Positions 24,193-32,269 of a DNA stretch of 64,000 nt are shown here, one piece after another. The number at the start of each line of letters is the position of its first letter. Position 1 is the first letter of the stretch. This DNA comes from Gemmatimonadaceae bacterium. GTDB taxonomy: Bacteria; Gemmatimonadota; Gemmatimonadetes; Gemmatimonadales; Gemmatimonadaceae. The notes beneath the pieces were generated by a model. The model had not been told where the DNA came from. It made no database searches and worked only from the letters and a program-made list of their open reading frames with translations. A program made the translations under genes and the position numbers. The DNA is taken from NCBI GenBank assembly GCA_030647905.1, contig JAUSJA010000026.1, positions 62,001 through 126,000 on the forward strand, given 5' to 3'.

Positions 24193-25857
24193 TTGAACAG
24201 AAAGACAATTCTCGCGCTGGCGGCATTCACTGCACTGGCGTGCTCGAAGAAGAAGGATCAGGTGCTCACCATTCCCGTCGAGCCCGTGCAGCGGCAGACG
24301 ATCGTCGTGAGCGCGGACGCCACTGGTGTAGTGGAGCCGATCAATGTCATCGAGGTCAAATCCAAATCCTCTGGTCAGATCGTCGCGATGCCTGTCGAGA
24401 CAGGCACCTACGTGAAGCCGGGCGATCTCCTGGTGCAGCTCGACACGCGTGACACGCGCAACGCGTATGCACAGGCCAAGGCCGACCTCGACGCCGCCCT
24501 GATCAAGCTGCGCGTCTCGAAGACGGCGCGTGACCGCGCTACCAAGCTCTTCACCGAGCGCATCATCACGTCCGCCGAGAACGAGGCGGCCGAGGTGGAT
24601 TACGCCAACTCGCAGGCGGCCGTGCTGCGGAACCGCGCGTCGCTCGACCTCCGCGCGCAGAGCCTGGAGGACGCGACCGTGCGCGCTCCCGTCGCCGGCA
24701 CCGTCATCGAGAAGAGCGTCGCGCTCGGCCAGGTGATCGCATCGGGCACCGGTACCTTCGGCGGAGGGACGACCATCCTCAAGATGGCCGACCTCACCAA
24801 GGTGCGCGTGCGCACTCTGGTGAACGAGACCGATATTGGAAAGGTTCGCGCGGGACTTCCGGCGACGGTGACCGTGGACGCGTATCCTGACCGGCCGTTC
24901 AACGGAACAGTCGAGAAGATCGAGCCGCAGGCGACCATCCAGCAGGCCGTGACGATGTTCCCCGTGCTGGTGAGCATTGACAACGTGAGTGGATTGCTGA
25001 TGCCGGGCATGAACGGCGAGGTATCCATCGAGGTGGAGCGTCGCGACAACGCGCTCGCCATCTCGAATGACGCCGTGCGCAGCCCGAACGAGATCGTTTC
25101 GGTGGCGACTCTGCTCGGCCTCAATCCCGATTCCGTCCGCGCACAGCTTGCGTCCCAGGGTGGCGGCGGATTCCACCGTGGTGGAGCGGCTGGCCAGAAC
25201 GGAGGCGTGGCAAACGCCAGTCAGACTGGCGGGACCAGCGGGACCAGCGGGAACACGGCCGCCGCGGGCGGACAGCGGGGTGGATTCAATCTGCCGGCTG
25301 TGACCGACCAGCAGTGCCAGAAAGTCACGGAGACGCTCGCGAAGCATCCCGACGTGCAGACCAAGCTCTCCGACCTTCGCACGAAGATGATGAACGGGGA
25401 GCTCGACCGTCAGGCGATGCAGGCGGAGTCACAGAAGATCTATTCGGCGATCGGTCTCGACGCGTCGGTTGCGCGCGCGTGCAACTTCCGCCAGCACGGA
25501 GGTCAGACGGCCGCGACGGGCCAGTCCGGCGCGAACGGCGGCCAGCGTGGGGGACGCCGCGGGATGGTATTCACCGTAAAGGGCGGCAAGTACACGCCGA
25601 AGGTCGTTCGTCTCGGCGTGAGCAACTACGACGTATCGGAAGTCCTGTCGGGACTGAGTGAGGGTGATTCGGTCGCCATCCTCAATGTTGCGGCGATGCA
25701 GGCGAAGCAGCAGGCTGACATGGACCAGGTGAGAAACCGTGGCGGTGTCCCGGGCCTTCAGCGCCAGCAGACGGCTGGCGGTCAGGCGGGCGGTCAGGCG
25801 GGCGGTCAGGGCGGAGCAGGCAGAATGGGCGGCGCCGGCGGCGGCACCCAGAGATGA
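24193..25857 (+). CDS. MacA-like periplasmic adaptor with an inserted helical segment
   Basis: The start is TTG at 24193 behind AGGAGA. A lipobox LTALACSKK gives a lipoprotein. Residues 30-290 follow the adaptor pattern of biotinyl-like (SSGQIVAMPVETGTYVKPGD), alpha-hairpin and beta-barrel parts. After VATLLGLNPDSVRAQL, a Gly/Asn-rich linker leads into a helical block of about 60 residues (C376 to C434 in CQKVTETL ... VARAC) that is bracketed by two cysteines and resembles Spy-like helices. A second Gly-rich linker then returns to the membrane-proximal part (MVFTVKGGKYTPKVVRLG). The C-terminus ends in repeated GGQAGGQ. At 554 residues it is longer than usual adaptors because of this insertion. 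Confidence 0.88.
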   Translation: MNRKTILALAAFTALACSKKKDQVLTIPVEPVQRQTIVVSADATGVVEPINVIEVKSKSSGQIVAMPVETGTYVKPGDLLVQLDTRDTRNAYAQAKADLDAALIKLRVSKTARDRATKLFTERIITSAENEAAEVDYANSQAAVLRNRASLDLRAQSLEDATVRAPVAGTVIEKSVALGQVIASGTGTFGGGTTILKMADLTKVRVRTLVNETDIGKVRAGLPATVTVDAYPDRPFNGTVEKIEPQATIQQAVTMFPVLVSIDNVSGLLMPGMNGEVSIEVERRDNALAISNDAVRSPNEIVSVATLLGLNPDSVRAQLASQGGGGFHRGGAAGQNGGVANASQTGGTSGTSGNTAAAGGQRGGFNLPAVTDQQCQKVTETLAKHPDVQTKLSDLRTKMMNGELDRQAMQAESQKIYSAIGLDASVARACNFRQHGGQTAATGQSGANGGQRGGRRGMVFTVKGGKYTPKVVRLGVSNYDVSEVLSGLSEGDSVAILNVAAMQAKQQADMDQVRNRGGVPGLQRQQTAGGQAGGQAGGQGGAGRMGGAGGGTQR

Positions 25858-25867
25858 GGAGGGGCTG

Positions 25868-27205
25868 ATGACAGCACCGGTTCAGAAAAGCGAAGAGCGA
25901 GGCGTCAAGCTCCGCGGCGCCAGCGCGGACCATGACAGTTCGAAGAGCGGCGGCCGTCGCGCCCAGATTCCCGCCGCCGGCATCATGCTCGCGAAGGAGA
26001 TCGTGCTCGTCGCGCTCGGCGCGCTGCGCGCCAATAAGCTGCGGTCGTTCCTCACGATGCTCGGCATCGTGATCGGAGTCGCCGCGGTGATCGCGATGGT
26101 CGCGATCGGCAAGGGCGCGCAGAATTCGATCAGCCAGCGGATCGCCGGACTCGGAACGACGCTGCTCACAGTGCGTCCCGGAGCGCGCCGGGGAATGGGC
26201 GTCGCCACCGAGAGCAACGAGAAGCTGACCATCGAAGACGCCGATGTGCTGTCTAAGCGCGGCCAGTATTTCGCTGCCGTCGGGCCGGAGATGAACAAGC
26301 GCACGCTGCTCCAGTACGGCTCTCTCAACGCGCAGACTCAGGTCACCGGCGCCAAGCCGGAGTTCCTCGCGATTCGGAAGTTCACGGTGGCCGCGGGCCG
26401 TTTCTTCAACGAGGGCGAAGAGGCCGGGATGCGTCGTGTCGCCGTACTCGGATCAGCCGTCATTGACAATCTCGGACTGCAGACACCCGAAGCGATCGTC
26501 GGCGAGAACGTGAGAATCGGCGGGCTTCAGTTCGAGGTTATCGGCGTGATGGCGTCGAAGGGACAGGCCGGCGGATTTGGAAACAATCCCGACGACATCG
26601 TCATCATTCCGCTCTCCACGGCGCGCTATCGGCTGATGGGCACGCCGAATCTCAACTCGATCAGCGTCCTCGCGATCACGGAGGACAAGATCCCGGAAGC
26701 GCAGGCCGAGATTCAGTCCATCCTGCGGCGCCAGCACCGCCTCACCGCCGGTAAGAAGGACGACTTCGACATCCGCAACCAGGCCGAGTTCCTGACCACG
26801 TTCGCCGAGACGACGAAGACGTTCACGTTCCTGCTCGCGGGCATCGCCGCGGTGAGCCTTCTCGTCGGCGGAATCGGCATCATGAACATCATGCTCGTGT
26901 CCGTCACCGAGCGCACGCGCGAGATCGGCGTGCGCAAGGCGCTGGGCGCGACGAAGGTCGCGATCCTCTTCCAGTTCCTGATCGAGGCGATAGTGCTTTG
27001 CCTCCTCGGCGGACTGGTCGGTGTGGTGGTGGGAGCCGGCGGGGCGTTTGCGCTCAGCAAGCTTGGCGGATTCAACACCACGGTGGACATCTCATCGGTG
27101 ATTCTGGCGTTCGTCTTCTCCGCCACTGTCGGAGTTCTCTTCGGCGTGTGGCCCGCAAGACGCGCGGCGGCACTCGATCCGATCACCGCTCTGAGGTACG
27201 AGTAG
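25868..27205 (+). CDS. MacB-like ABC transporter permease
   Basis: The start is ATG 25868 behind GGAGGGG. A transmembrane helix near residue 60 (LRSFLTMLGIVIGVAAVIAM) is followed by a large MacB-type periplasmic domain (about 90-320), then three helices with the FtsX-like pattern GGIGIMNIMLVSVTERTREIGVRKALGA. The 445-residue protein is the permease half only: no ATP-binding domain is fused and no ATPase gene follows, unlike the one-polypeptide MacB of E. coli. It would work with the adaptor and TolC upstream to move substrates across the outer membrane, powered by an ATPase encoded elsewhere. Confidence 0.92.
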   Translation: MTAPVQKSEERGVKLRGASADHDSSKSGGRRAQIPAAGIMLAKEIVLVALGALRANKLRSFLTMLGIVIGVAAVIAMVAIGKGAQNSISQRIAGLGTTLLTVRPGARRGMGVATESNEKLTIEDADVLSKRGQYFAAVGPEMNKRTLLQYGSLNAQTQVTGAKPEFLAIRKFTVAAGRFFNEGEEAGMRRVAVLGSAVIDNLGLQTPEAIVGENVRIGGLQFEVIGVMASKGQAGGFGNNPDDIVIIPLSTARYRLMGTPNLNSISVLAITEDKIPEAQAEIQSILRRQHRLTAGKKDDFDIRNQAEFLTTFAETTKTFTFLLAGIAAVSLLVGGIGIMNIMLVSVTERTREIGVRKALGATKVAILFQFLIEAIVLCLLGGLVGVVVGAGGAFALSKLGGFNTTVDISSVILAFVFSATVGVLFGVWPARRAAALDPITALRYE

Positions 27206-27230
27206 CGGCCTGAAAAACTACGGAACCGAG

Positions 27231-27260
27231 AAAAGACGGGCTCCGATTTCGGGGCCCGTC
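27231..27260 (-). terminator. Intrinsic terminator for csbD
   Basis: GACGGGC (27235-27241) pairs with GCCCGTC (27254-27260), with an inner CCG/CGG stem. On the minus strand the hairpin is followed by CTTTTC, placing it after the CsbD stop at 27289. It may also stop leftover transcription from the permease. Confidence 0.65.
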
Positions 27261-27288
27261 GTCGTATTCCTGGAACCTCAGTGCGCGA

Positions 27289-27489
27289 TCAGACCGATTC
27301 GTCGGCCTTTCTCTCGCCCTTGCCGAAGTTCTTCTGGATCCTCCCCTTGAGCTCCTCCACGCGGCCCTTGATGTGCTCGCTCCTGTTGTCGGTCGCGTCC
27401 CCGAACTTGCCACGCACCTTGCCTTTCATCTCTTTCGCCGCGCCCTTCACTTCGTTCTTGAGTCCGCGGCTTTTCAGATCCTTGTCCAT
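27289..27489 (-). CDS. CsbD-like stress protein
   Basis: A 66-residue, highly charged, helical protein matching the CsbD family. It has the repeated pattern KNEVKGAAKEMKGKVRGKFGD. Such proteins accumulate on general stress in many bacteria; their function is not established. A GGAGG site lies five bases before the ATG at 27489. It is transcribed against both flanking genes. Confidence 0.85.
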   Translation of the reverse strand: MDKDLKSRGLKNEVKGAAKEMKGKVRGKFGDATDNRSEHIKGRVEELKGRIQKNFGKGERKADESV

Positions 27490-27582
27490 ATATTCCTCCG
27501 GTTAGACTTGCGCTTGATCGATTGGCCGCGCTTTGCGGCACAGAATACAAATGCAATGGGTGTGCCCGTCATCGTGTAAACG

Positions 27583-27726
27583 GTGACCGAGCTTGGGGAC
27601 GGGTTCTGGCGAGTGGTGGCGAAGTTCGGATTCATGGAGAAGGCCGACGTCCCCCAGGTGCTCGCACGAGCGAAGGAGATGGGGGTCATAGCCGATCGGC
27701 GCGACACCACCCAGATCAAGATCTAG
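27583..27726 (+). pseudogene. C-terminal fragment of a second kup gene
   Basis: The frame reads VTELGDGFWRVVAKFGFMEK and then ADVPQVLARAKEMGVIADRR, closely similar to the C-terminal VELREGFWRVKARYGFMES region of the intact Kup encoded just downstream. A stop codon (TAA) lies six bases before GTG 27583 and another (TAG) at 27724-27726, so only about 48 codons remain. It is a relic of a duplicated or replaced potassium transporter gene, about 130 bases upstream of the intact copy. Confidence 0.8.
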
Positions 27727-27852
27727 CGGGTGTCCGCTTGCCCCGCCGAAGCGACCTGTTGAGATTCCTTGGCCTTGGGCCCGGTTTCCGGCAGCCCGTC
27801 AATCGAACCAGGTCGACACATCAGTACAAATCCGGAGACGCACCCCGGCGGG

Positions 27853-29721
27853 ATGCGCCTCAGACAATTAACCGTTGTTGCACTCGGCGTCGTCTATGGC
27901 GACATCGGGACGAGCCCGCTCTACGCCCTCCGCGAATGCTTCAAGGCGGAATATGGAATCAGCGCCACGCCGGCGAACATCTATGGCGTTCTCTCGCTGG
28001 TCGTGTGGGCTCTCATCCTCGTCGTCAGCGTCAAGTACCTGATCTTCATCCTCCGCGCGGACAACCGGGGTGAAGGCGGCGTGCTCGCGCTTCTCGCACT
28101 GCTTCTCCAGCAGCAGCAACGGGAAGGCGACAAGCTCCGAAAGAAGATCATCATCGTGCTCGGCCTCTCCGGCGCGGCGCTGCTCTACGGCGACGGTGTC
28201 ATCACGCCGGCAATCTCCGTTCTCGGCGCGATGGAAGGACTCGAAGTGATAACGCCGAAGCTCACGGTCGCCGTGGTTCCTCTTACGCTCGTGGTCCTGC
28301 TGACGCTGTTCCTCGTGCAGAAGAAGGGCACGACCGGCGTCGGGCGCGTCTTCGGGCCCATCATGGCGCTGTGGTTCGTAACCATCGGAGCGCTCGGCGC
28401 GTACGAGATCATGATCGCGCCCGAGATTCTCGCCGCGGTCAATCCCCTGTACGGGGTCAGATTCTTCGCGGCGTACGGCAGGCAGGCCTTCGTTCTGCTC
28501 GGCGCGGTTGTTCTCGTCGTGACGGGAGGTGAGGCGCTTTACGCCGATATGGGACACTTCGGAGCGAGGCCGATCAGGCTGGCATGGTTCGGGCTCGTGC
28601 TCCCAGCCCTTCTGCTCAATTACTTCGGGCAGGGCGCGCTCGTTCTGCGGGAGCCCGCGGCGGCAGCGAATCCGTTCTACCTCCTTGCCCCTCGAGTGCT
28701 TCTCTATCCGATGGTCGCGCTGGCCACGATGGCGGCGATCATCGCCTCACAGGCCCTCATCTCCGGCGCGTTCTCCCTGACCCAGCAGGCGGTCCAGCTC
28801 GGCTATTCACCGCGTGTGAACATCATTCACACATCGAAGAGCGAAGCGGGACAGATCTACAGCCCCGAGGTCAACACCGCGCTGATGGTCGGTTGCCTCC
28901 TCATCGTGCTCGGCTTCAGGTCCTCCAGCGCACTCGGCGCGGCGTACGGCATCGCCGTCACCGGTACGATGGCAATCACCACGATCCTTTTCTACATGCT
29001 GGCGCGGTCGCGGTGGAACTGGAGCATCGCGAAGGCCGGCTCTCTCGCCGGGTTCTTCCTCATCATAGACCTGGCCTTCTTCGGCTCCAACGCGCTCAAG
29101 ATCCTGCATGGCGGGTGGGTTCCGATCGTGATCGGCCTCGGACTCTTCACTCTGATGACAACGTGGTACACCGGCCGGCGCATCGTCCTGAAGCTGCTGC
29201 ACCGCGGATCGCTTCCGATCGAGATGTTTCTCAACTCGGTCGCAGAGCACAAGCCGGTGAGAGTTCCCGGCACCGCGGTGTTCATGACGTCGGATCCCGA
29301 CGGCGCACCACTCGTGCTTCTGCATCACCTCAAGCACAACAAGGTGCTTCACCACCAGGTGGTGCTGCTGTCGGTGCTGTCGGCGAACGTCCCGGAGATT
29401 CCGGAGTCCGAGCGCATCTCCGCCGTTGAGCTGAGAGAGGGATTCTGGCGCGTGAAAGCGCGTTACGGATTCATGGAATCCGCGAACGTCCCCGAGATCC
29501 TCGCGCGCTGCAAGAAGTCCGGCATTGTCTGCGAGAGGCTGCAGACCACGTACTACCTGGGACGCGAGCGGCTGATACCGAATCCGAAATCCAAGCAGCG
29601 CCTCGCGGGGTGGCGGAAGAAGCTGTTCATATTCATGTCCCGGAATTCGCGATCGGCTACGGAGTTCTTCGGGATTCCCCCGAATCGCGTCGTGGAGCTG
29701 GGCGCGCAGATAGAGTTCTGA
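27853..29721 (+). CDS. kup: KUP-type potassium transporter
   Basis: A K+/H+ symporter with about twelve transmembrane helices and a cytoplasmic C-terminal domain. It has the family signature GVVYGDIGTSPLYALRECF, then VSVKYLIFILRADNRGEGG, GDGVITPAISVLGAMEGLE and TGGEALYADMGHFG. ATG 27853 gives 622 residues, the same length as E. coli Kup; a TTG at 27769 would add 28 residues. The C-terminal part resembles the fragment at 27583-27726. It is isolated and on the strand opposite to csbD. Confidence 0.93.
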   Translation: MRLRQLTVVALGVVYGDIGTSPLYALRECFKAEYGISATPANIYGVLSLVVWALILVVSVKYLIFILRADNRGEGGVLALLALLLQQQQREGDKLRKKIIIVLGLSGAALLYGDGVITPAISVLGAMEGLEVITPKLTVAVVPLTLVVLLTLFLVQKKGTTGVGRVFGPIMALWFVTIGALGAYEIMIAPEILAAVNPLYGVRFFAAYGRQAFVLLGAVVLVVTGGEALYADMGHFGARPIRLAWFGLVLPALLLNYFGQGALVLREPAAAANPFYLLAPRVLLYPMVALATMAAIIASQALISGAFSLTQQAVQLGYSPRVNIIHTSKSEAGQIYSPEVNTALMVGCLLIVLGFRSSSALGAAYGIAVTGTMAITTILFYMLARSRWNWSIAKAGSLAGFFLIIDLAFFGSNALKILHGGWVPIVIGLGLFTLMTTWYTGRRIVLKLLHRGSLPIEMFLNSVAEHKPVRVPGTAVFMTSDPDGAPLVLLHHLKHNKVLHHQVVLLSVLSANVPEIPESERISAVELREGFWRVKARYGFMESANVPEILARCKKSGIVCERLQTTYYLGRERLIPNPKSKQRLAGWRKKLFIFMSRNSRSATEFFGIPPNRVVELGAQIEF

Positions 29722-29746
29722 CGGGCGTTTGACTCCGGCGATGCGC

Positions 29747-30163
29747 TTACTCGCGACGGCGCAGCCGCTCTATCTCGCGGCGGTCTTTCTTCGTGGGACG
29801 GCCGGCCTCGTAGCCGGTGTTGGCGTTCATCGCGCGGACATGCGCGGCCATCACCTCGCGCGCCTTCCTGCTGTCGGGCTCTTCCTCATAGGGAGCCTGC
29901 GCGATGGATGCCGATCCGCGCCGATCCGAAACATCACGGACGACTACGATATGCTCGTAGGGGCCGATACGGATGCTCAGGCGATCGCCGGCATGGACGA
30001 GCCGGGCGCGCTTGGCACGCTCTCCGTTCACCTCGATCTTCCCACCGTCGATTGCCTCGGCGGAAAGCCCGCGCGTCTTGTAGAAGCGCGCCGCCCACAG
30101 CCACTTATCGAGGCGCACTTTGCCGGGCTGTCCGGCTTCGTCATCGTCGCGCTGCGCTCGCAT
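29747..30163 (-). CDS. S4 domain RNA-binding protein, Hsp15-like
   Basis: A 138-residue basic protein with an S4 domain (VRLDKWLWAARFYKTRGLSAE) followed by an Hsp15-like segment (RLSIRIGPYEHIVVVRDVSDRRGSA) and a strongly basic tail. In E. coli Hsp15 binds stalled 50S subunits that carry nascent chain and helps to recycle them. The start ATG 30163 is preceded by GGGAGA, better supported than an upstream ATG at 30205. It is convergent with kup. Confidence 0.85.
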   Translation of the reverse strand: MRAQRDDDEAGQPGKVRLDKWLWAARFYKTRGLSAEAIDGGKIEVNGERAKRARLVHAGDRLSIRIGPYEHIVVVRDVSDRRGSASIAQAPYEEEPDSRKAREVMAAHVRAMNANTGYEAGRPTKKDRREIERLRRRE

Positions 30164-30218
30164 TTTTCTCCCGGCATCAACTGAAGCGGATAAGTTATCG
30201 CGCATGGCGAAACGACAG

Positions 30219-30254
30219 AACGCCCGGAGGCATCACTGCCTCCGGGCGTTTTGT
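30219..30254. terminator. Strong hairpin between the PDZ-protein and S4 genes
   Basis: AACGCCCGGAGGCA (30219-30232) and TGCCTCCGGGCGTT (30237-30250) form a 14-base perfect stem with the loop TCAC. The + strand is followed by TTTTG and the minus strand by TTCTG, so it is a probable terminator for the upstream minus-strand gene, although the U-tract on that strand is weak. Confidence 0.6.
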
Positions 30255-30262
30255 CGCCGCGA

Positions 30263-31018
30263 TTACTTCTTCTGGGTTTTCGCCTTGTCGTTCTCGGTCT
30301 TCACCTCTATCCGGATATGGTCGCGCATTCCATCGAGCTGCATGCGCGGGAGCTGCATCTCCTCCATCCGCATGTGCGGCATGCCGCGGAGCTGCATCAT
30401 CGGCATGCGCATGTGCTCCATGTCGGGCATGCCGCGCAGCGTCATCGCTCCGGGCCCGTCGAAGAAATAGCCGAACGGGCCGGGCTCACGCAGATCCGAC
30501 GCGCGTCCCGCCGTGACCTGGACATCGCGCACCCGTCCACCGGACGAAACTCGCAGATTCACCACCGCGCCGGGCGACAGCTTCGCGACCTCGCGCGTGA
30601 GGCGCCGCGACGGCAGCCCGCTCGCATAAGCGTCTCCCGCATCGGCCGCGTTGACGCGCAGATCCACGCCGTTGACCGAGACGATCCGGTCACCCTCGAC
30701 GATCCCGGCGTTCTCCGCGGGTCCCTTGGGCGTCACGCGGGCCACGAACACGCCGATCGTGTCGCGGACGCTGCCCGTGGCCGTAAGCTGAATTCCGAGG
30801 GCAGCCCGCTTCATTAGCGCCGAATCAGGGCCGATGCGGCGGATGATACGGCACTCTGTCCTGCCGCCTGTGGTGACGCAGTTTTCGCCGTCCGGAGCCG
30901 GGACGCGCATCGGCGCGGGCTCCTTCCCCGGGGCGGGGCTCCTCGGCTGCTGGGCGCCGAGACCCGCGGCGAGTCCGAGAGTGGCGCCGCCGGCAATTAT
31001 CGAAAGAATCACACGCAT
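30263..31018 (-). CDS. Exported PDZ protein with Met-rich tail
   Basis: The start ATG 31018 is preceded by GGAGA. A signal peptide ends near GLGAQ. A PDZ domain follows (about 90-190: LGIQLTATG, FVARVTPKGPAENAGIVEGD). The end is unusual: residues about 191-231 contain 13 methionines, with alternating short units such as MRMPMMQLRGMPHMRMEEM. Such spacing could bind copper, or form a flexible hydrophobic surface; no function is known. Transcription is divergent from the MbfA-like iron exporter gene, so a metal link is possible but unproven. Confidence 0.75.
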   Translation of the reverse strand: MRVILSIIAGGATLGLAAGLGAQQPRSPAPGKEPAPMRVPAPDGENCVTTGGRTECRIIRRIGPDSALMKRAALGIQLTATGSVRDTIGVFVARVTPKGPAENAGIVEGDRIVSVNGVDLRVNAADAGDAYASGLPSRRLTREVAKLSPGAVVNLRVSSGGRVRDVQVTAGRASDLREPGPFGYFFDGPGAMTLRGMPDMEHMRMPMMQLRGMPHMRMEEMQLPRMQLDGMRDHIRIEVKTENDKAKTQKK

Positions 31019-31115
31019 TGTCTTCTCCGGAAGTGGGGTTCTTGTGCATATGACAGCATCGCGTGGCGGAGGGTTGCCGGTGCCTAAAGATGGATGCTCC
31101 GGACATATTTGAGCC

Positions 31116-32264
31116 ATGGCAACTACGGCCGAATCAAAGCGCGGCGCGCGGCAAGAGCCCGACGTCCACACCTTCGAGCACCACTGGCAGGACGAGGCCG
31201 ACGCGGCCTTCCTCTACCGAATACTCTCCGAAACCGAGTCCGACGCCCACAGGAAGGACATCTACGCGCGGCTCGCTGACGTCGAGGAAAGGCACGTAGT
31301 CGTCTGGGGAGACCTGATGGCGAAGCTCGGCCATCCCCCGAAGCCGTTCCGGCCGAGCGCGCGGGCGCGTCTCCTCGCCCTTCTTGGAAAGTTGTTCGGA
31401 CCTGGATTCCTTCTGCCGATGCTTCTCCAGGAGGAAGGACGCGAGGTCAAGGGATACCTCGACATGCACCGCGCGACTCCAGCCGGCGCCCCCGGCGGGG
31501 GCGAGGCGCTCACTCTCGCGCGCGAATCGGCCGAGCACGCCACGACCCTCGCGGGAATCGCCGGAAAGAGCAGCGAGCCGTGGCACCGCACCGAGTCCGG
31601 TGGATTCCTGCGCAACGTGGTGTACGGCTTCAACGACGGCCTCACCGCGAACTTCGGTCTCGTCGCGGGTGTGATCGGCGCGGCCACCACGCAATACCAC
31701 GAGGCAGTGATCGTGGCCGGTGCGGCAGGATTGATCGCCGATGCGCTGTCCATGGGATCCAGCGGATATCTCGCCGCCAAGAGCGAGCGCGAGGTTTACG
31801 ACTACGAGATCGCGATGGAGCGCGACGAAGTCGCGCTGATGCCCGAGATCGAGCGTGACGAGCTCGCGCTGATCTACGAAGCCAAGGGAATGGACCAGGC
31901 CGCCGCGTACGCGCTCGCGACGCAGGTGATGGCCGACCCGGAGCGCATGCTCGAGGAGCAGGTGCAGGAGGAGTTGAAGATCGGAAAGCAGACGATCTCA
32001 CCGCTCCGCGAGGGCTGGGTCACGGGCCTGGCGACCGCATTCGGCGCGATCATACCGGTATTCCCATTCTTCATCACCGCGGGACGCAATGCCATCATCG
32101 CGTCGTTCGCGTTCTCGATGCTCTCACACTTCCTGGTCGGCGCCGCGCGATCGGTGTTCACCGGTCGCAGCATCTTCCGCTCGGGCCTCGACATGTTCGT
32201 GGTGGGACTCGGCGTCGCGATCGTCGGCTACTACGTCGGCGGGTGGATCGGGCACGTTTTGTAG
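31116..32264 (+). CDS. Ferritin-like/VIT1 membrane iron exporter (MbfA-like)
   Basis: A 382-residue fusion. Residues about 20-150 form a rubrerythrin/ferritin-like four-helix region with EADAAFLYRILSETE and DVEERHVVVWGDLM, whose acidic and histidine residues would bind iron. Residues about 165-380 are a VIT1/CCC1 transporter domain with NDGLTANFGLVAGV, ADALSMGSSGYLAAKSE and three or more C-terminal helices. This is the layout of membrane-bound ferritin A proteins, which export iron and protect against iron and peroxide stress. It lies 97 bases from the divergent PDZ gene and faces leuS. Confidence 0.92.
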   Translation: MATTAESKRGARQEPDVHTFEHHWQDEADAAFLYRILSETESDAHRKDIYARLADVEERHVVVWGDLMAKLGHPPKPFRPSARARLLALLGKLFGPGFLLPMLLQEEGREVKGYLDMHRATPAGAPGGGEALTLARESAEHATTLAGIAGKSSEPWHRTESGGFLRNVVYGFNDGLTANFGLVAGVIGAATTQYHEAVIVAGAAGLIADALSMGSSGYLAAKSEREVYDYEIAMERDEVALMPEIERDELALIYEAKGMDQAAAYALATQVMADPERMLEEQVQEELKIGKQTISPLREGWVTGLATAFGAIIPVFPFFITAGRNAIIASFAFSMLSHFLVGAARSVFTGRSIFRSGLDMFVVGLGVAIVGYYVGGWIGHVL

Positions 32265-32269
32265 ATCCG

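Noticed and set aside
25740-25857. GGQAGGQ repeats at the end of the adaptor as a mobile repeat
   Set aside because: They are coding low-complexity repeats within the adaptor, not a separate element.
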